Shown: positions 17,568 through 29,389, counted from the first letter of the stretch. The stretch: 64,000 nucleotides of DNA from Muricea muricata (GCA_963855995.1 OY979723.1:4958176-5022175), one strand, 5' to 3'. The notes: generated from the letters alone by a model not told the origin. Made by a program: numbers and translations.

Positions 17568-18183
17568 CAAGTGTGCACTTGCCCTAAAAATTGAGCCAGA
17601 AGCTTCGATCCTTGATCCTTGTACAACCACTCGTGACATATGTAATAATGTATAAGCGTGCAACAGCGTGTTATAATTTTTTTCTGCACAAAACAAGATA
17701 GACGTAAAAGTTGATGAATAAAGTACAACCGTGTGTTTGTCCTGAATATTTCTTTTATAGTAATTAGCGATAATTAGTGATAATCATTAATAGTTCATGA
17801 GCAGAACACAAAGGGAATCATAGTCATGAAGGAGCCTTTGTGATAAAAGCACACGTACATTTTTACAAAAATGTTGGGTCGAGTTTCTCGGCTTATACAG
17901 CACCTACACTGTCAAGATGGTTATAAAATAGATCGTTTATCAAGTAGTTTAAAAAACTAACAATTCGTGCTTTATCAGACATAAAACGGTTGGTTGTGCC
18001 TCGCGATTTCTAGTCTGATCAAGCACTCCTGGTCGTGTTTAAATTGTTACGTAATGGCATTTGTTTTTCAAAATTGTTGCACTCAAAACAGTTATATCAC
18101 CAATACTAATTAACAAGTAAGAAAGCAAATAAATATAAGAGGTAGAAAAATTAGTAAGGTTTTAAAAATATTAACATCATTAC
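17568..18183. other. Intron remainder between BEL 3' LTR and the ACAD9 exon
   Basis: AT-rich, no open frame of note and no repeat I can name. A run of short related words (TAATTAGCGATAATTAGTGATAATCATTAATA, about 17761-17793) is locally repetitive. Confidence 0.5.
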
Positions 18184-18262
18184 TTTATTTCCATTTAAGA
18201 TATAATGTTTTCCATTTGGACTCAAGGTGGCTCTGCTCTGTATGGAAGCTGCATCACTGCCA
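18184..18262 (-). CDS. ACAD9: ACAD9-like acyl-CoA dehydrogenase, exon (first of three seen)
   Basis: A 79-bp minus-strand exon: one base completing a split codon, then [20 protein letters not shown] and ILNGNK. GSDAASI is the highly conserved segment following the 'LTEP.S' motif in acyl-CoA dehydrogenases (flavin-binding beta-domain), and LNGNK precedes WISNGG in the protein. The acceptor is TTTTAG at 18263-18268; the donor is GTAATG from 18183. It connects in phase to the exon at 1134-1205. The N-terminal third of the protein must be encoded further right, yet no such exon is visible up to 64,000. A plus-strand ORF from 18242 is an antisense shadow. Confidence 0.9.
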
Positions 18263-18513
18263 CTAAAATTCGTAAAAGATATTTTAAGAGACAAAGAGAT
18301 TGAGTTATTATCTCAGCACGGCAAAGCAAAAGAAAAAGTAATTAATCTTTAACCACGATGTCGCGGTGCAAGGCGTAGGCTACAACATTAATTGGGGGAG
18401 GGTATATTCATATATTCACGGTACAACTTAGGCGGTACTACAAGGCGGTATTTTGAACGCAACTAGACTGTTTGATGCTATTTATTAAGGCGGCTCGATA
18501 CAATTTTCAAAAA
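18263..18513. other. ACAD9 upstream intron start, nothing recognised
   Basis: AT-rich sequence with two short related GGCGGTA words near 18430-18455 (TTAGGCGGTACTACAAGGCGGTATT). No coding or element signal. Confidence 0.5.
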
Positions 18514-18600
18514 ATATTAAAGCCCAGACAACAGCTTTAAATAAAGCCATAACATAACTAAACAGAACATTTTTTTAAAAAAATATTCAATGAAGCTAAC

Positions 18601-18630
18601 GTTTCGTTGCTATACTCGCAACATTTTCAG
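18601..18630 (-). ncRNA. Hammerhead-ribozyme-like core, 3' arm (mutated)
   Basis: In element sense: CTGAAAA, then TGTTGC, a 7-base loop, GCAAC, then GAAAC. The arrangement CUGANGA / stem II / GAAA is the hammerhead core, but here the conserved G8 is A. Penelope-like elements are known to carry hammerhead motifs in their terminal repeats. Stems I and III were not resolved. Confidence 0.4.
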
Positions 18631-18903
18631 AGCCATTAAAGTATTACAATATGTGCAAAAGCTTTATACAAAGTAAAATATTCTAAGGTTACAAAAAAAA
18701 CAGTTAAAGATTTAAAATGAGCAGATCATAGTGATTTAACAACAACAACACTAAGGACATATAACTTTACAAGATATAATACATGATATATATACAAAGG
18801 TCATGTAAGGTTAAAAGTAGCGTCAGTTATACAAGGTTAAAGGGCACAGAAGTAAGATTGGCATTAAATGAGGGCTTAGGTTTAGAAATGACTAAACTTT
18901 GTC

Positions 18904-19119
18904 TTAACAATGGTTCAAAGGATGATGAAGAACAAGTGGATAGAATGGAGAAATTATCAAGAGAGATAGGATGACCAGAAGCCTGATGATGATCACGAAC
19001 ATTAGAGAAACGAGGTTTTTAGAAAGGTTTGACAGTGAAGGCCGAATTACCCATTTCTTCAAAACGGTTTCACCAACATACAATGCATTACAGTATTGAC
19101 ACTTATAAACAATGCGCAA
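18904..19119 (-). pseudogene. Penelope-like GIY-YIG endonuclease start (fragment)
   Basis: Reads RIVYKCQYCNALYVGETVLK, the start of a GIY-YIG nuclease domain (V.Y...C..C...YVGET) with the paired Cys typical of Penelope-like endonucleases. The conserved remainder is scrambled by frame changes, so it is not functional. It follows the RT pieces in element order. Confidence 0.7.
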
Positions 19120-19485
19120 TCTTAAACTTAAAGGAATGCGTCTTTAAAACGGAAAAAAGCCGAAAGTCTTTCCATAGGTCGAAAAATATGACGAATTTAA
19201 ATATGTGGACAGACCGAAGAAAATAGTTTGTTAATTTGATTTCGAGTTTGAACGGAATGCACGCCTGAAAAGAAAAGGATGAAAAGAACAATCCTTTTAG
19301 GTTCATTGGGCTCAGAAGTAGATGACAGTTTTTCAAAAATTTGTTTAAAAAACAAGTTCACAATTCTGTCACAAAAATTTTCGGGATAACCATTTAAATT
19401 ATAATCCTTTTAAATTTTTCAACTTCAGCACGAAAAATAGCATGAGACGATGAAATGTTAAAATAGCGAAATAACAGAGTAGTCA

Positions 19486-19865
19486 TTAAACCTTTTTTGC
19501 ACGAATTAGGAATGAAACTATCAAAATTAGTAACAAAAACAAACCCCTAAACGTAGGCTTCCGGTAAACGGATGCCAACAAAATAACGTCAGAAAACATG
19601 ATGTTTACATCAAGAAAAGGAAGGCAATGATCCTTTGCAATTTCATATGTGAATTTGATATTAGGATGTTTTGAATTCAAATATTCAAGAAAAGGTATGA
19701 TCTGGTCAAGTGACCGAAAAACCGAAAGAATCATCAACATAACGACGATAGTGCAATGGTTTAAAATGCACAGGGCAATCTTTGAGCCATTCAATTTCAT
19801 GAAAAGAAAAAAAAAATTAGTTAGTTACCGGGGGAGCCCATGGTAACACCATCAACTTGGTGATA
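19486..19865 (-). pseudogene. Penelope-like RT, C-terminal part
   Basis: Contains in successive frames QVDGVTMGSPGN (about 19828-19865), RRYVDDSFGF (catalytic YVDD at about 19731-19743), then PFLEYLNSKHPNIKFTYEI and PFLDVNI with SVYRKPT. This order (TMGSP, YVDD, LN..H..I.FT.E, LPFLDV, VYRKPT) is diagnostic of Penelope-like RT palm and thumb. At least two frameshifts separate the motifs. Confidence 0.85.
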
Positions 19866-19960
19866 AAATTTTTCGTCAAATATGAAATAACAATTTTAAC
19901 AGATGTATTCAAATGTTTGACAAAATCAACCCGTGAAAAACCATGAAAAATTTCCATAGT

Positions 19961-20368
19961 TCATACAACGATTTCCATAGTTTCATTCAAAGATATTTTG
20001 GTAAAAAGCGAGGTGACATCAAAACTAACCACCACAATCTCATTATCATTTTTTTGTTGAAATAACTTCCTAACAAACGCAAACCTGTCATGTATAGTAT
20101 ACTGGTTAATGGAAATAGGACGAAGTAAAAACACCGGATACTTAGCGAGTGGATAGGAGTGACTATTGATAAATGAAACAATAGGTCGAAGTGGAATAGA
20201 TGGCTTGTGAACTTGAGGAAGACCGTATAACATACCAGGTCTTGATCCAGTGGGAGCTAACTTATTATATAACACATCACTAATTACCTTATTTGCTCTA
20301 AACTCAAACTCCTTAACCGTTTTTTGTAACCTTAGAATATTTCCCTTTGTATAAAGCGTTTTGCACAT
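19961..20368 (-). pseudogene. Penelope-like RT, N-terminal part
   Basis: An open frame of 135 codons. It shows GSRPGMLYGLPQVHKPSIPL followed by RPIVSFIN, SYPLAKY and VVVSFDVTSLFTKISLNETM. 'GLPKVHK...PLRPI.S' and 'SFDV.SLFT.IP..E' are the classic finger and first-Asp motifs of Penelope-like RT. The 5' end lies in the right inverted arm. Confidence 0.88.
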
Positions 20369-20388
20369 ATTGTAATACTTTAACTGCT

Positions 20389-20418
20389 CTGAAGATGTTG
20401 CAAGTATAGCAACGAAAC
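20389..20418 (+). ncRNA. Hammerhead-ribozyme-like core, 5' arm (antisense to RT)
   Basis: On the plus strand: CTGAAGA (fits CUGANGA), TGTTGC, loop AAGTATA, GCAAC, GAAAC. The core and a 5-bp stem II are intact. Because the arms are inverted, this copy is antisense to the RT, while its partner at 18601-18630 is in sense. A cleavage site and stems I and III cannot be assigned with certainty. Confidence 0.45.
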
Positions 20419-20493
20419 GTTAGCTTCATTAATTATTTTTTTCTGTTTAGCTATGTTACGCCTCTATTTAAAGGTGTTGTCTCGGCTTTAATA

Positions 20494-20880
20494 ATTCTAA
20501 CTAAGCTGAGATTTCCGCCCAGAATATTGTTTTGAATTTTCTATTAGCTATTGCTTGATCTTTCTATTCAGAAGACAAGGTGGCTTTGAGATGCATATAA
20601 CATCTCAAAGACAGCTTGTCTAGCCATTGGGGGCCCAATTCAGTGTGTAGTTTCATATAGAGATCAGTGCGCACATAAACATACGTATAAATATTATAAT
20701 ATATTATAAAATTTTCCACAACGACTGTCAAAGCTTCACGTTACACCCCAGCAATTACGTGTTTCAAAGAAATGGATGCGCACTTTCCGAGACATAAGAA
20801 CGGGCTAAATAATGCAGCTGCATGCAAATCAAATTGTATATGGACTTTTTGACCATATTTTAACATTTTGTTCCAATTAG
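20494..20880. other. Non-coding stretch before the plus-strand exon
   Basis: AT-rich. It holds a 10-bp perfect inverted repeat CTTTGAGATG/CATCTCAAAG (about 20584-20611) and a longer imperfect one around it (GACAAGGTGGCTTTGAGATG against CATCTCAAAGACAGCTTGTC). It ends with the acceptor TTCCAATTAG at 20871-20880. Nothing else recognised. Confidence 0.6.
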
Positions 20881-21219
20881 GAACACTTCCATCTCCCCCG
20901 CCACCGTCAAGAAATCCTATCAGAGATTGTCCTGTAAGTATTGACGACGGTCTTTATGAGGAGGTAAATGATAGGGGGCCTCGTAGCTTACAACATGGCC
21001 ATGACATTCCTGACGAACAAAATTCTGGATACGCGAGTGAATCTGATAGTTTTTCCAATACATCCCGAAGTCAAGAAAACCTGAATCAAACATTCGAGGT
21101 TAATGATCAAGGACGCAGCTATGAGAATATGCAAATGTATCTTAATTTGAATGAAGCGGCAAGATGTTGGCACAACAACTACGACTACAGCAACGAACGC
21201 CAAGGACTGAGCCACACCG
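20881..21219 (+). CDS. Probable internal exon: Pro/Ser/Asn-rich peptide with SH2-docking tyrosines
   Basis: An open plus-strand exon of 339 bp with acceptor AATTAG and donor G|GTAATG, so it is a whole number of codons; there is no in-frame ATG start. The peptide begins after a Pro-rich stretch (PSPPPPSRNP) and carries DDGLYEEVND, NSGYASESDS and SYENMQMYLNLNE. YENM fits both the YxxM (PI3-kinase p85) and YxN (GRB2) SH2-docking patterns, and YLNL is another YxN. It has no membrane segment or folded domain. A receptor or adaptor cytoplasmic tail is the likeliest reading. Without splicing the frame would end at a stop near 21294. Gene identity unknown. Confidence 0.55.
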
Positions 21220-21736
21220 GTAATGTACAAGTTTTATGTATTTATAGAAAACTGATTATATTTAGCAATCGCTTTTTAAGCATTGCGTTCTCGTAGCGAG
21301 AGCTGTTTGCGTGTGTATCCACAGATGTGGTCGTCATAAAGATCTCATATACACTAGATTGCGCATCTTTATGTCAAGAGTCTCAGCGGTATCCCCTCAT
21401 AACCATAGGCGACGCCATTTTGGTCGCTACAGAAAACACTATACTTTTCTGCATTTGTGTATTAAATACTATTTAGCTGCATAAAACAGGATTTATGGTC
21501 AGCTTTAACCATTTCCGCAATAAAAAAAAACACAAATTATCATGCTCCATGTCAACACCGTGAGAACGACAAGCGCCTGCGATCTGGCTTCAATTTTTGC
21601 CTCCCAAGAGTGTGGGATGCACCATCTAGTGTTTATGAAATATCTATAGTGGTCTACCAGTTGTCATACATGTTTGTGTCGGAAGATAATAAAGATAGTC
21701 GATTTTAAAGATAATCAAGTTGTGGGAAAAAATACT
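21220..21736. other. Transition region between the exon and the satellite
   Basis: Non-coding, with no recognised element. It would be the start of an intron if the donor at 21220 is used. The satellite begins abruptly at about 21737, after AAAATACT. Confidence 0.5.
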
Positions 21737-24700
21737 ACCTTCTAAATGGAAATCGCAGAACTTAGCAAGTCGAGAATCATGTTTTCGGCGCTTAAAACCA
21801 TTGAGATGAGCGAAATAACATGTTGAAATGAGAAACCTATAACTTGCTTGTAAACTGAAAAGAAACGATCTTAGAACCATCAAAGTTGCGTTTTAAGCGT
21901 TCTAGAAGCGGTTTGAGCGTAAAAACATGCTCAAATCACCAACTAAAAATTGCCGTCTTAAATCGATCACGGCGACGTTTTAGAGCTTAAAATGGTGTTT
22001 TCAATGCTGAAGTGAACGAGTTGAGCGCAATGATGTACTACAATCACGGACCTAAAAGAGACCATCTAAATGGAAATCGCAGAACTTAGCAAGTCGGGAA
22101 TCATGTTTTCGGCACTCAAACCATTGAGATGAGCGAAATAACATGTTGAAATGAGAAACCTATAACTTGCTTGTAAACTGAAAAGAAACGGTCTTAGAAC
22201 CATCAAAATCGCGTTTTAAGCGTTCTAGAAGCGATTTGAGCGTAAAAACATGCTCAAATCACCAACTAAAAATTGCCGTCTCAAATCGATCACGGCGACG
22301 TTTTAGAGCTTAAAACGGTGTTTTCAGTGCTGAAGTGAACGAGTTGAGCGGAATGATGTACTGCAATCACGGACTTAAAAGAGACCTTCTAAATGGAAAT
22401 CGCAGAACTTAGCAAGTCAGGAATCATGTTTTCGGCGCTCAAACCATTGAGATGAGCGAAATAACATGTTGAAATGAGAAACCTATAACTTGCTTGTAAA
22501 CTGAAAAGAAACGGTCTTAGAACCATCAAAATCGCGTTTTAAGCGTTCTAGAAGCGATTTGAGCGTAAAAACATGCTCAAATCACCAACTAAAAATTGCC
22601 GTCTTAAATCAATCACGGCAACTTTTGGAGCTTAAAATAGTGTTTTCAGTGCTGAAGTGAACGAGTTGAGCGCAATGATGTACTACAATCACGGACCTAA
22701 AAGAGACCTTCTAAATGGAAATCGCAGAACTTAGCAAGTCGGGAATCATGTTTTCGGCGCTCAAACCATTGAGATGAGCGAAATAACATGTTGAAATGAG
22801 AAACCTATAACTTGCTTGTAAACTGAAAAGAAACGATCTTAGAACCATCAAAGTTGCGTTTTAAGCGTTCTAGAAGCGGTTTGAGCGTAAAAACATGCTC
22901 AAATCACCAACTAAAAATTGCCGTCTTAAATCGATCACGGCGACGTTTTAGAGCTTAAAATGGTGTTTTCAGTCCTGAAGTGAACGACTTGAGCGCAATG
23001 ATGTACTGCAATCACGGACCTAAAAGAGACTTTCTAAATGGAAATTGCAGAACTTAGCAAGTCGGGAATCATGTTTTCGGCGTTCAAACCATCGAGATGA
23101 GAAAAATAACATGTTGAAATGAAAAACCTATAACTTGCTTTTAAACTGAAAAGAAACGATCTTAGAACCATCAAAATCGCGTTTTAAGCGTTCTAGAAGC
23201 GATTTGAGCGTAAAAACATGCTCAAATCACCAACTAAAAATTGCCGTCTTAAATCGATCACGGCGACGTTTTAGAGCTTAAAAGGGTGTTTTCAGTGCTG
23301 AAGTGAACGAGTTGAGCGCAATGATGTACTACAATCACGGACCTAAATGAGACCTTCTAAATGGAAATTGCAGAAGTTAGCAAGTCGGGAATCATGTTTT
23401 CGGCTTTCAAACCATCGAGATGAGCGAAATAACATGTTGAAATGAGAAACCTAAAACTTGCTTTTAAACTGAAAAGAAACGATCTTAGAACGATCAAAGT
23501 TGCGTTTTAAGCGTTCTAGAAGCGATTTGAGCGTAAAAACATGCTCAAATCACTAACTAAAAATGGCCATCTTAAATTGATCACGGCGACGTTTTAGAGC
23601 TTAAAATGGTGTTTTCAGTGCTGAAGTGAACGAGTTGAGCGCAATGATGTACTACAATCACGGACCTAAAAGAGACCTTCTAAATGGAAATCGCAGAACT
23701 TAGCAAGTCGGGAATCATGTTTTCGGCGCTCAAACCATTGAGATGAGCGGAATAACATGTTGAAATGAGAAACCTATAACTTGCTTAGAAACCGAAAAGA
23801 AACGGTCTTAGAACCATCAAAATCGCGTTTTAAGCGTTCTAGAAGCGATTTGAGCGTAAAAACATGCTCAAATCACCAACTAAAAATTGCCGTCTTAAAT
23901 CGATCACGGCGACGTTTTAGAGCTTATAATGGTGTTTTCAATGCTGAAGTGAACGAGTTGAGCGCAATGATGTACTGCAATCACGGACCAAAAAGAGACC
24001 TTCTAAATGGAAATTGCAGAACTTAGCAAATCAGGAATCATGTTTTCGGGGTTCAAACCATCGAGATGAGCGAAAAAAAATGTTGAAATGAGAAACCTAT
24101 AACTTGCTTGTAAACTGAAAAGAAACGATCTTAGAACCATCAAAATCGCGTTTTAAGCGTTCTAGACGCGATTTGAGCGTAAAAACATGCTCAAATCACC
24201 AACTAAAAATTGCCGTCTTAAATCGATCACGGCGACGTTTTAGAGCTTAAAAGGGTGTTTTCAGTGCTGAAGTGAACGAGTTGAGCGCAATGATGTACTA
24301 CAATCACGGACCTAAAAGAGACCTTCTAAATGGAAATTGCAGAAGTTAGCAAGTCGGGAATCATGTTTTCGGCTTTCAAACCATCGAGATGAGCGAAATA
24401 ACATGTTGAAATGAGAAACCTATAACTTGCTTTTAAACTGAAAAGAAACGATCTTAGAACCATCAAAGTTGCGTTTTAAGCGTTCTAGAAGCGATTTGAG
24501 CGTAAAAACATGCTCAAATCACTAACTAAAAATGGCCATCTTAAATTGATCACGGCGACGTTTTAGAGCTTAAAATGGTGTTTTCAGTGCTGAAATGAAC
24601 GAGTTGAGCGCAATGATGTACTACAATCACGGACCTAAAAGAGACCTTCTAAATGGAAATCGCAGAACTTAGCAAGTCGGGAATCATGTTTTCGGCGCTC

Positions 24701-27700
24701 AAACCATTGAGATGAGCGGAATAACATGTTGAAATGAGAAACCTATAACTTGCTTAGAAACCGAAAAGAAACGGTCTTAGAACCATCAAAATCGCGTTTT
24801 AAGCTTTCTAGAAGCGATTTGAGCGTAAAAACATCCTCAAATAACCAACTAAAAATTGCCGTCTTAAATCGATCCCGGCGACTTTCAGAGCTTAAAATGG
24901 TGTTTTCAGCGCTGAAGTGAACGAGTTGAGCGCAATGATGTACTACAATCACGGACCTAAAAGAGACCTTCTAAATGGAAATCGCAGAACTTAGCAAGTC
25001 GGGAATCATGTTTTCGGCGCTCAAACCATTGAGATGAGCGGAATAACATGTTGAAATGAGAAACCTATAACTTGCTTAGAAACCGAAAAGAAACGGTCTT
25101 AGAACCATCAAAATCGCGTTTTAAGCTTTCTAGAAGCGATTTGAGCGTAAAAACATCATCAAATAACCAACTAAAAATTGCCGTCTTAAATCGATCCCGG
25201 CGACTTTCAGAGCTTAAAATGGTGTTTTAAGCGCTGAAGTGAACGAGTTGAGCGCAATGATGTACTGCAATCATGGACCTAAATGAGACCTTCTAAATGG
25301 AAATTGCAGAAGTTAGCAAGTCGGGAATCATGTTTACGGCGTTCAAACCATCGAGATGAGCGAAATAACATGTTGAAATGAGAAACCTATAACTTGCTTT
25401 TAAACTGAAAAGAAACGATCTTAGAACCATCAAAGTTGCGTTTTAAGCGTTCTAGAAGCGATTTGAGCGTAAAAACATGCTCAAATCACTAACTAAAAAT
25501 GGCCGTCTTAAATTGATCACGGCAACGTTTTAGAGCTTAAAATGGTGTTTTCAGTGCTGAAGTGAACGAGTTGAGCGCAATGATGTACTACAATCACGGA
25601 CCGAAAAGAGACCTTCTAAATGGAAATCGCAGAACTTAGCAAGTCGGGAATCATGTTTTCGGCACTCAAACCATTGAGATGAGCGAAATAACATGTTGAA
25701 ATGAGAAACCTATAACTTGCTTGTAAACTGAAAAGAAACGGTCTTAGAACCATCAAAATCGCGTTTTAAGCGTTCTAGAAGCGATTTGAGCGTAAAAACA
25801 TGCTCAAATCACCAACTAAAAATTGCCGTCTCAAATCGATCACGGCGACGTTTTACAGCTTAAAACGGTGTTTTCAGTGCTGAAGTGAACGAGTTGAGCG
25901 GAATGATGTACTGCAATCACGGACTTAAAAGAGACCTTCTAAATGGAAATCGCAGAACTTAGCAAGTCAGGAATCATGTTTTCGGCGCTCAAACCATTGA
26001 GATGAGCGAAATAACATGTTGAAATGAGAAACCTATAACTTGCTTGTAAACTGAAAAGAAACGGTCTTAGAATCATCAAAATCGCGTTTTAAGCGTTCTA
26101 GAAGCGATTTGAGCGTAAAAACATGCTCAAATCACCAACTAAAAATTGCCGTCTTAAATCAATCACGGCAACATTTGGAGCTTAAAATAGTGTTTTCAGT
26201 GCTGAAGTGAACGAGTTGAGCGCAATGATGTACTACAATCACGGACCTAAAAGAGACCTTCTAAATGGAAATCGCAGAACTTAGCATGTCGGGAATCATG
26301 TTTTCGGCGCTCAAACCATTGAGATGAGCGAAATAACATGTTGAAATGAGAAACCTATAACTTGCTTGTAAACTGAAAAGAAACGATCTTAGAACCATCA
26401 AAATCGCGTTTTAAGCGTTCTAGAAGCGATTTGAGCGTAAAAACATGCTCAAATCACTAACTAAAAATTGCCGTCTTAAATCGATCACGGCGACGTTTTA
26501 GAGCTTAAAATGGTGTTTTCAGTGCTGAAGTGAACGAGTTGAGCGCAATGATGTACTGCAATCACGGACCTAAAAGAGACCTTCAAAATGGAAATTGCAG
26601 AACTTAGCAAGTCGGGAATCATGTTTTCGGCGTTCAAACCATCGAGATGAGCGAAATAACATGTTGAAATGAGAAACCTATAACTTGCTTGTAAACTGAA
26701 AAGAAACGGTCTTAGAACCATCAAAATCGCGTTTTAAGCGTTCTAGAAGCGATTTGAGCGTAAAAACATGCTCAAATCACCAACTAAAAATTGCCGTCTC
26801 AAATCGATCACGGCGACGTTTTACAGCTTAAAACGGTGTTTTCAGTGCTGAAGTGAACGAGTTGAGCGGAATGATGTACTGCAATCACGGACTTAAAAGA
26901 GACCTTCTAAATGGAAATCGCAGAACTTAGCAAGTCAGGAATCATGTTTTCGGCGCTCAAACCATTGAGATGAGCGAAATAACATGTTGAAATGAGAAAC
27001 CTATAACTTGCTTGTAAACTGAAAAGAAACGGTCTTAGAACCATCAAAATCGCGTTTTAAGCGTTCTAGAAGCGATTTGAGCGTAAAAACATGCTCAAAT
27101 CACTAACTAAAAATTGCCGTCTTAAATCGATCACGGCGACGTTTTAGAGCTTAAAATGGTGTTTTCAGTGCTGAAGTGAACGAGTTGAGCGCAATGATGT
27201 ACTGCAATCACGGACCTAAAAGAGACCTTCTAAATGGAAATCGCAGAACTTAGCAAGTCGGGAATCATGTTTTCGGCGCTCAAACCATTGAGATGAGCGA
27301 AATAACATGTTGAAATGAGAAACCCATAAAATGCTTGTAAACTGAAAAGAAACGGTCTTAGAACCATCAAAATCGCGTTTTAAGCGTTCTAGAAGCGATT
27401 TGAGCGTAAAAACATGCTCAAATCACCAACTAAAAACTGCCGTCTTAAATCGATCAGGGCGACTTTTGGAGCTTAAAATAGTGTTTTCAGTGCTGAAGTG
27501 AACGAGTTGAGCGCAATGATGTACTACAATCACGGACCTAAAAGAGACCTTCTAAATGGAAATCGCAGAACTTAGCAAGTCGGGAATCATGTTTTCGGCG
27601 CTCAAACCATTGAGATGAGCGAAATAACATGTTGAAATGAGAAACCTATAACTTGCTTGTAAACTGAAAAGAAACGATCTTAGAACCATCAAAATCGCGT

Positions 27701-29389
27701 TTTAAGCGTTCTAGAAGCGATTTGAGCGTAAAAACATGCTCAAATCACCAACTAAAAATTGCCGTCTTAAATCGATCACGGCGACGTTTTGGAGCTTAAA
27801 ATGGTGTTTTCTGTGCTGAAGTGAACGAGTTGAGCGCAATGATGTACTGCAATCACGGACCTAAAAGAAACCTTCTAAATGGAAATCGCAGAACTTAGCA
27901 AGTCGGGAATCATGTTTTCGGCGCTCAAACCATTGAGATGAGCGAAATAACATGTTGAAATGAGAAACCCATAAGTTGCTTGTAAACTGAAAAGAAACGG
28001 TCTTAGAACCATCAAAATCGCGTTTTAAGCGTTCTAGAAGCGATTTGAGCGTAAAAACATGCTCAAATCACCAACTAAAAATTGCCGTCTTAAATCGATC
28101 ACGGCGACTTTTGGAGCTTAAAATAGTGTTTTCAGTGCTGAAGTGAACGAGTTGAGCGCAATGATGTACTACAATCACGGACCTAAAAGAGACCTTCTAA
28201 ATGGAAATCGCAGAACTTAGCAAGTCGGGAATCATGTTTTCGGCGCTCAAACCATTGAGATGAGCGAAATAACATGTTCAAATGAGAAACCTATAACTTG
28301 CTTGTAAACTGAAAAGAAACGATCTTAGAACCATCAAAATCGCGTTTTAAGCGTTCTAGAAGAGATTTGAGCGTAAAAACATGCTCAAATCACCAACTAA
28401 AAATTGCCGTCTTAAATCGATCACGGCGACGTTTTAGAGCTTAAAATGGTGTTTTCAGTGCTGAAGTGAACGAGTTGAGCGCAATGATGTACTACAATCA
28501 CGGACCTAAAAGAGACCTTCTAAATGGAAATCGCAGAACTTAGCAAGTCGGGAATCATGTTTTCGGCGCTCAAACCATTGAGATGAGCGAAATAACATGT
28601 TGAAATGAGAAACCTATAACTTGCTTGTAAACTGAAAAGAAACGATCTTAGAACCATCAAAATCGCGTTTTAAGCGTTCTAGAAGCGATTTGAGCGTAAA
28701 AACATGCTCAAATCACCAACTAAAAATTGCCGTCTTAAATCGATCACGGCGACGTTTTGGAGCTTAAAATGGTGTTTTCAGTGCTGAAGTGAACGAGTTG
28801 AGCGCAATGATGTACTGCAATCACGGACCTTAAAGAGACCTTCAAAATAAAAATTGCAGAACTTAGCAAGTCGGGAATCATGTTTTCGGCGTTCAAACCA
28901 TCGAGATGAGCGAAATAACATGTTGAAATGAGAAACCTATAAGTTGCTTGTAAACTGAAAAGAAATGGTCTTAGAACCATCAAAATCGCGTTTTAAGCGT
29001 TCTAGAAGCGATTTGAGCGTAAAAACATGCTCAAATCACCAAATAAAAATTGCCGTCTTAAATCGATCACGGCGACGTTTTAGAGCTTAAAATGGTGTTT
29101 TCAGTGCTGAAGTGAACGAGTTGAGCGCAATGATGTACTACAATCACGGACCTAAAAGAGACCTTCTAAATGGAAATCGCAGAACTTAGCAAGTCGGGAA
29201 TCATGTTTTCGGCGCTCAAACCATTGAGATGAGCGAAATAACATGTTGAAATGAGAAACCCATAAGTTGCTTGTAAACTGAAAAGAAACGGTCTTAGAAC
29301 CATCAAAATCGCGTTTTAAGCGTTCTAGAAGCGATTTGAGCGTAAAAACATGCTCAAATCACCAACTAAAAATTGCCGTCTTAAATCGA

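Larger units (their letters stand above)
1206..18183 (-). other. Very large ACAD9 intron (16,978 bp) filled with mobile DNA
   Basis: The donor GTAATG at 18183-18178 and the acceptor AG at 1207-1206 join two exons in the same phase. Nearly all of the intron can be assigned to elements: a Penelope-like remnant, a palindrome-array BEN element with two MITEs, and a BEL/Pao element containing a gypsy element. Residual unassigned parts are 1206-1419, 2463-2528, 7900-7926 and 17568-18183. A small inverted repeat with 11-bp arms (1268-1278 and 1387-1397) lies near the 3' end of the intron. Confidence 0.8.
18514..20493 (-). mobile_element. Penelope-like element with about 190-bp inverted terminal arms
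   Basis: Arms at about 18514-18708 and 20306-20493 are reverse complements with modest divergence (shared TGAAGCTAACGTTTCGTTGC, AGTATTACAATATGTGCAAAA, TATTCTAAGGTTACAAAAAA). Between them the minus strand encodes Penelope-type RT and a GIY-YIG start. The right arm overlaps the start of the RT frame, so the 3' end looks like an inverted copy of the element's own 5' end. Several frameshifts and stops make it defective. It lies in the ACAD9 upstream intron or flank. Confidence 0.85.

Noticed and set aside
18242..18352. Plus-strand small ORF of 36 codons
   Set aside because: Antisense shadow of the ACAD9 exon at 18184-18262.
27541..27863. CENP-B box in the monomer
   Set aside because: AAGTCGGG gives only the A..CGGG half; the TTCG half is absent at the required spacing.
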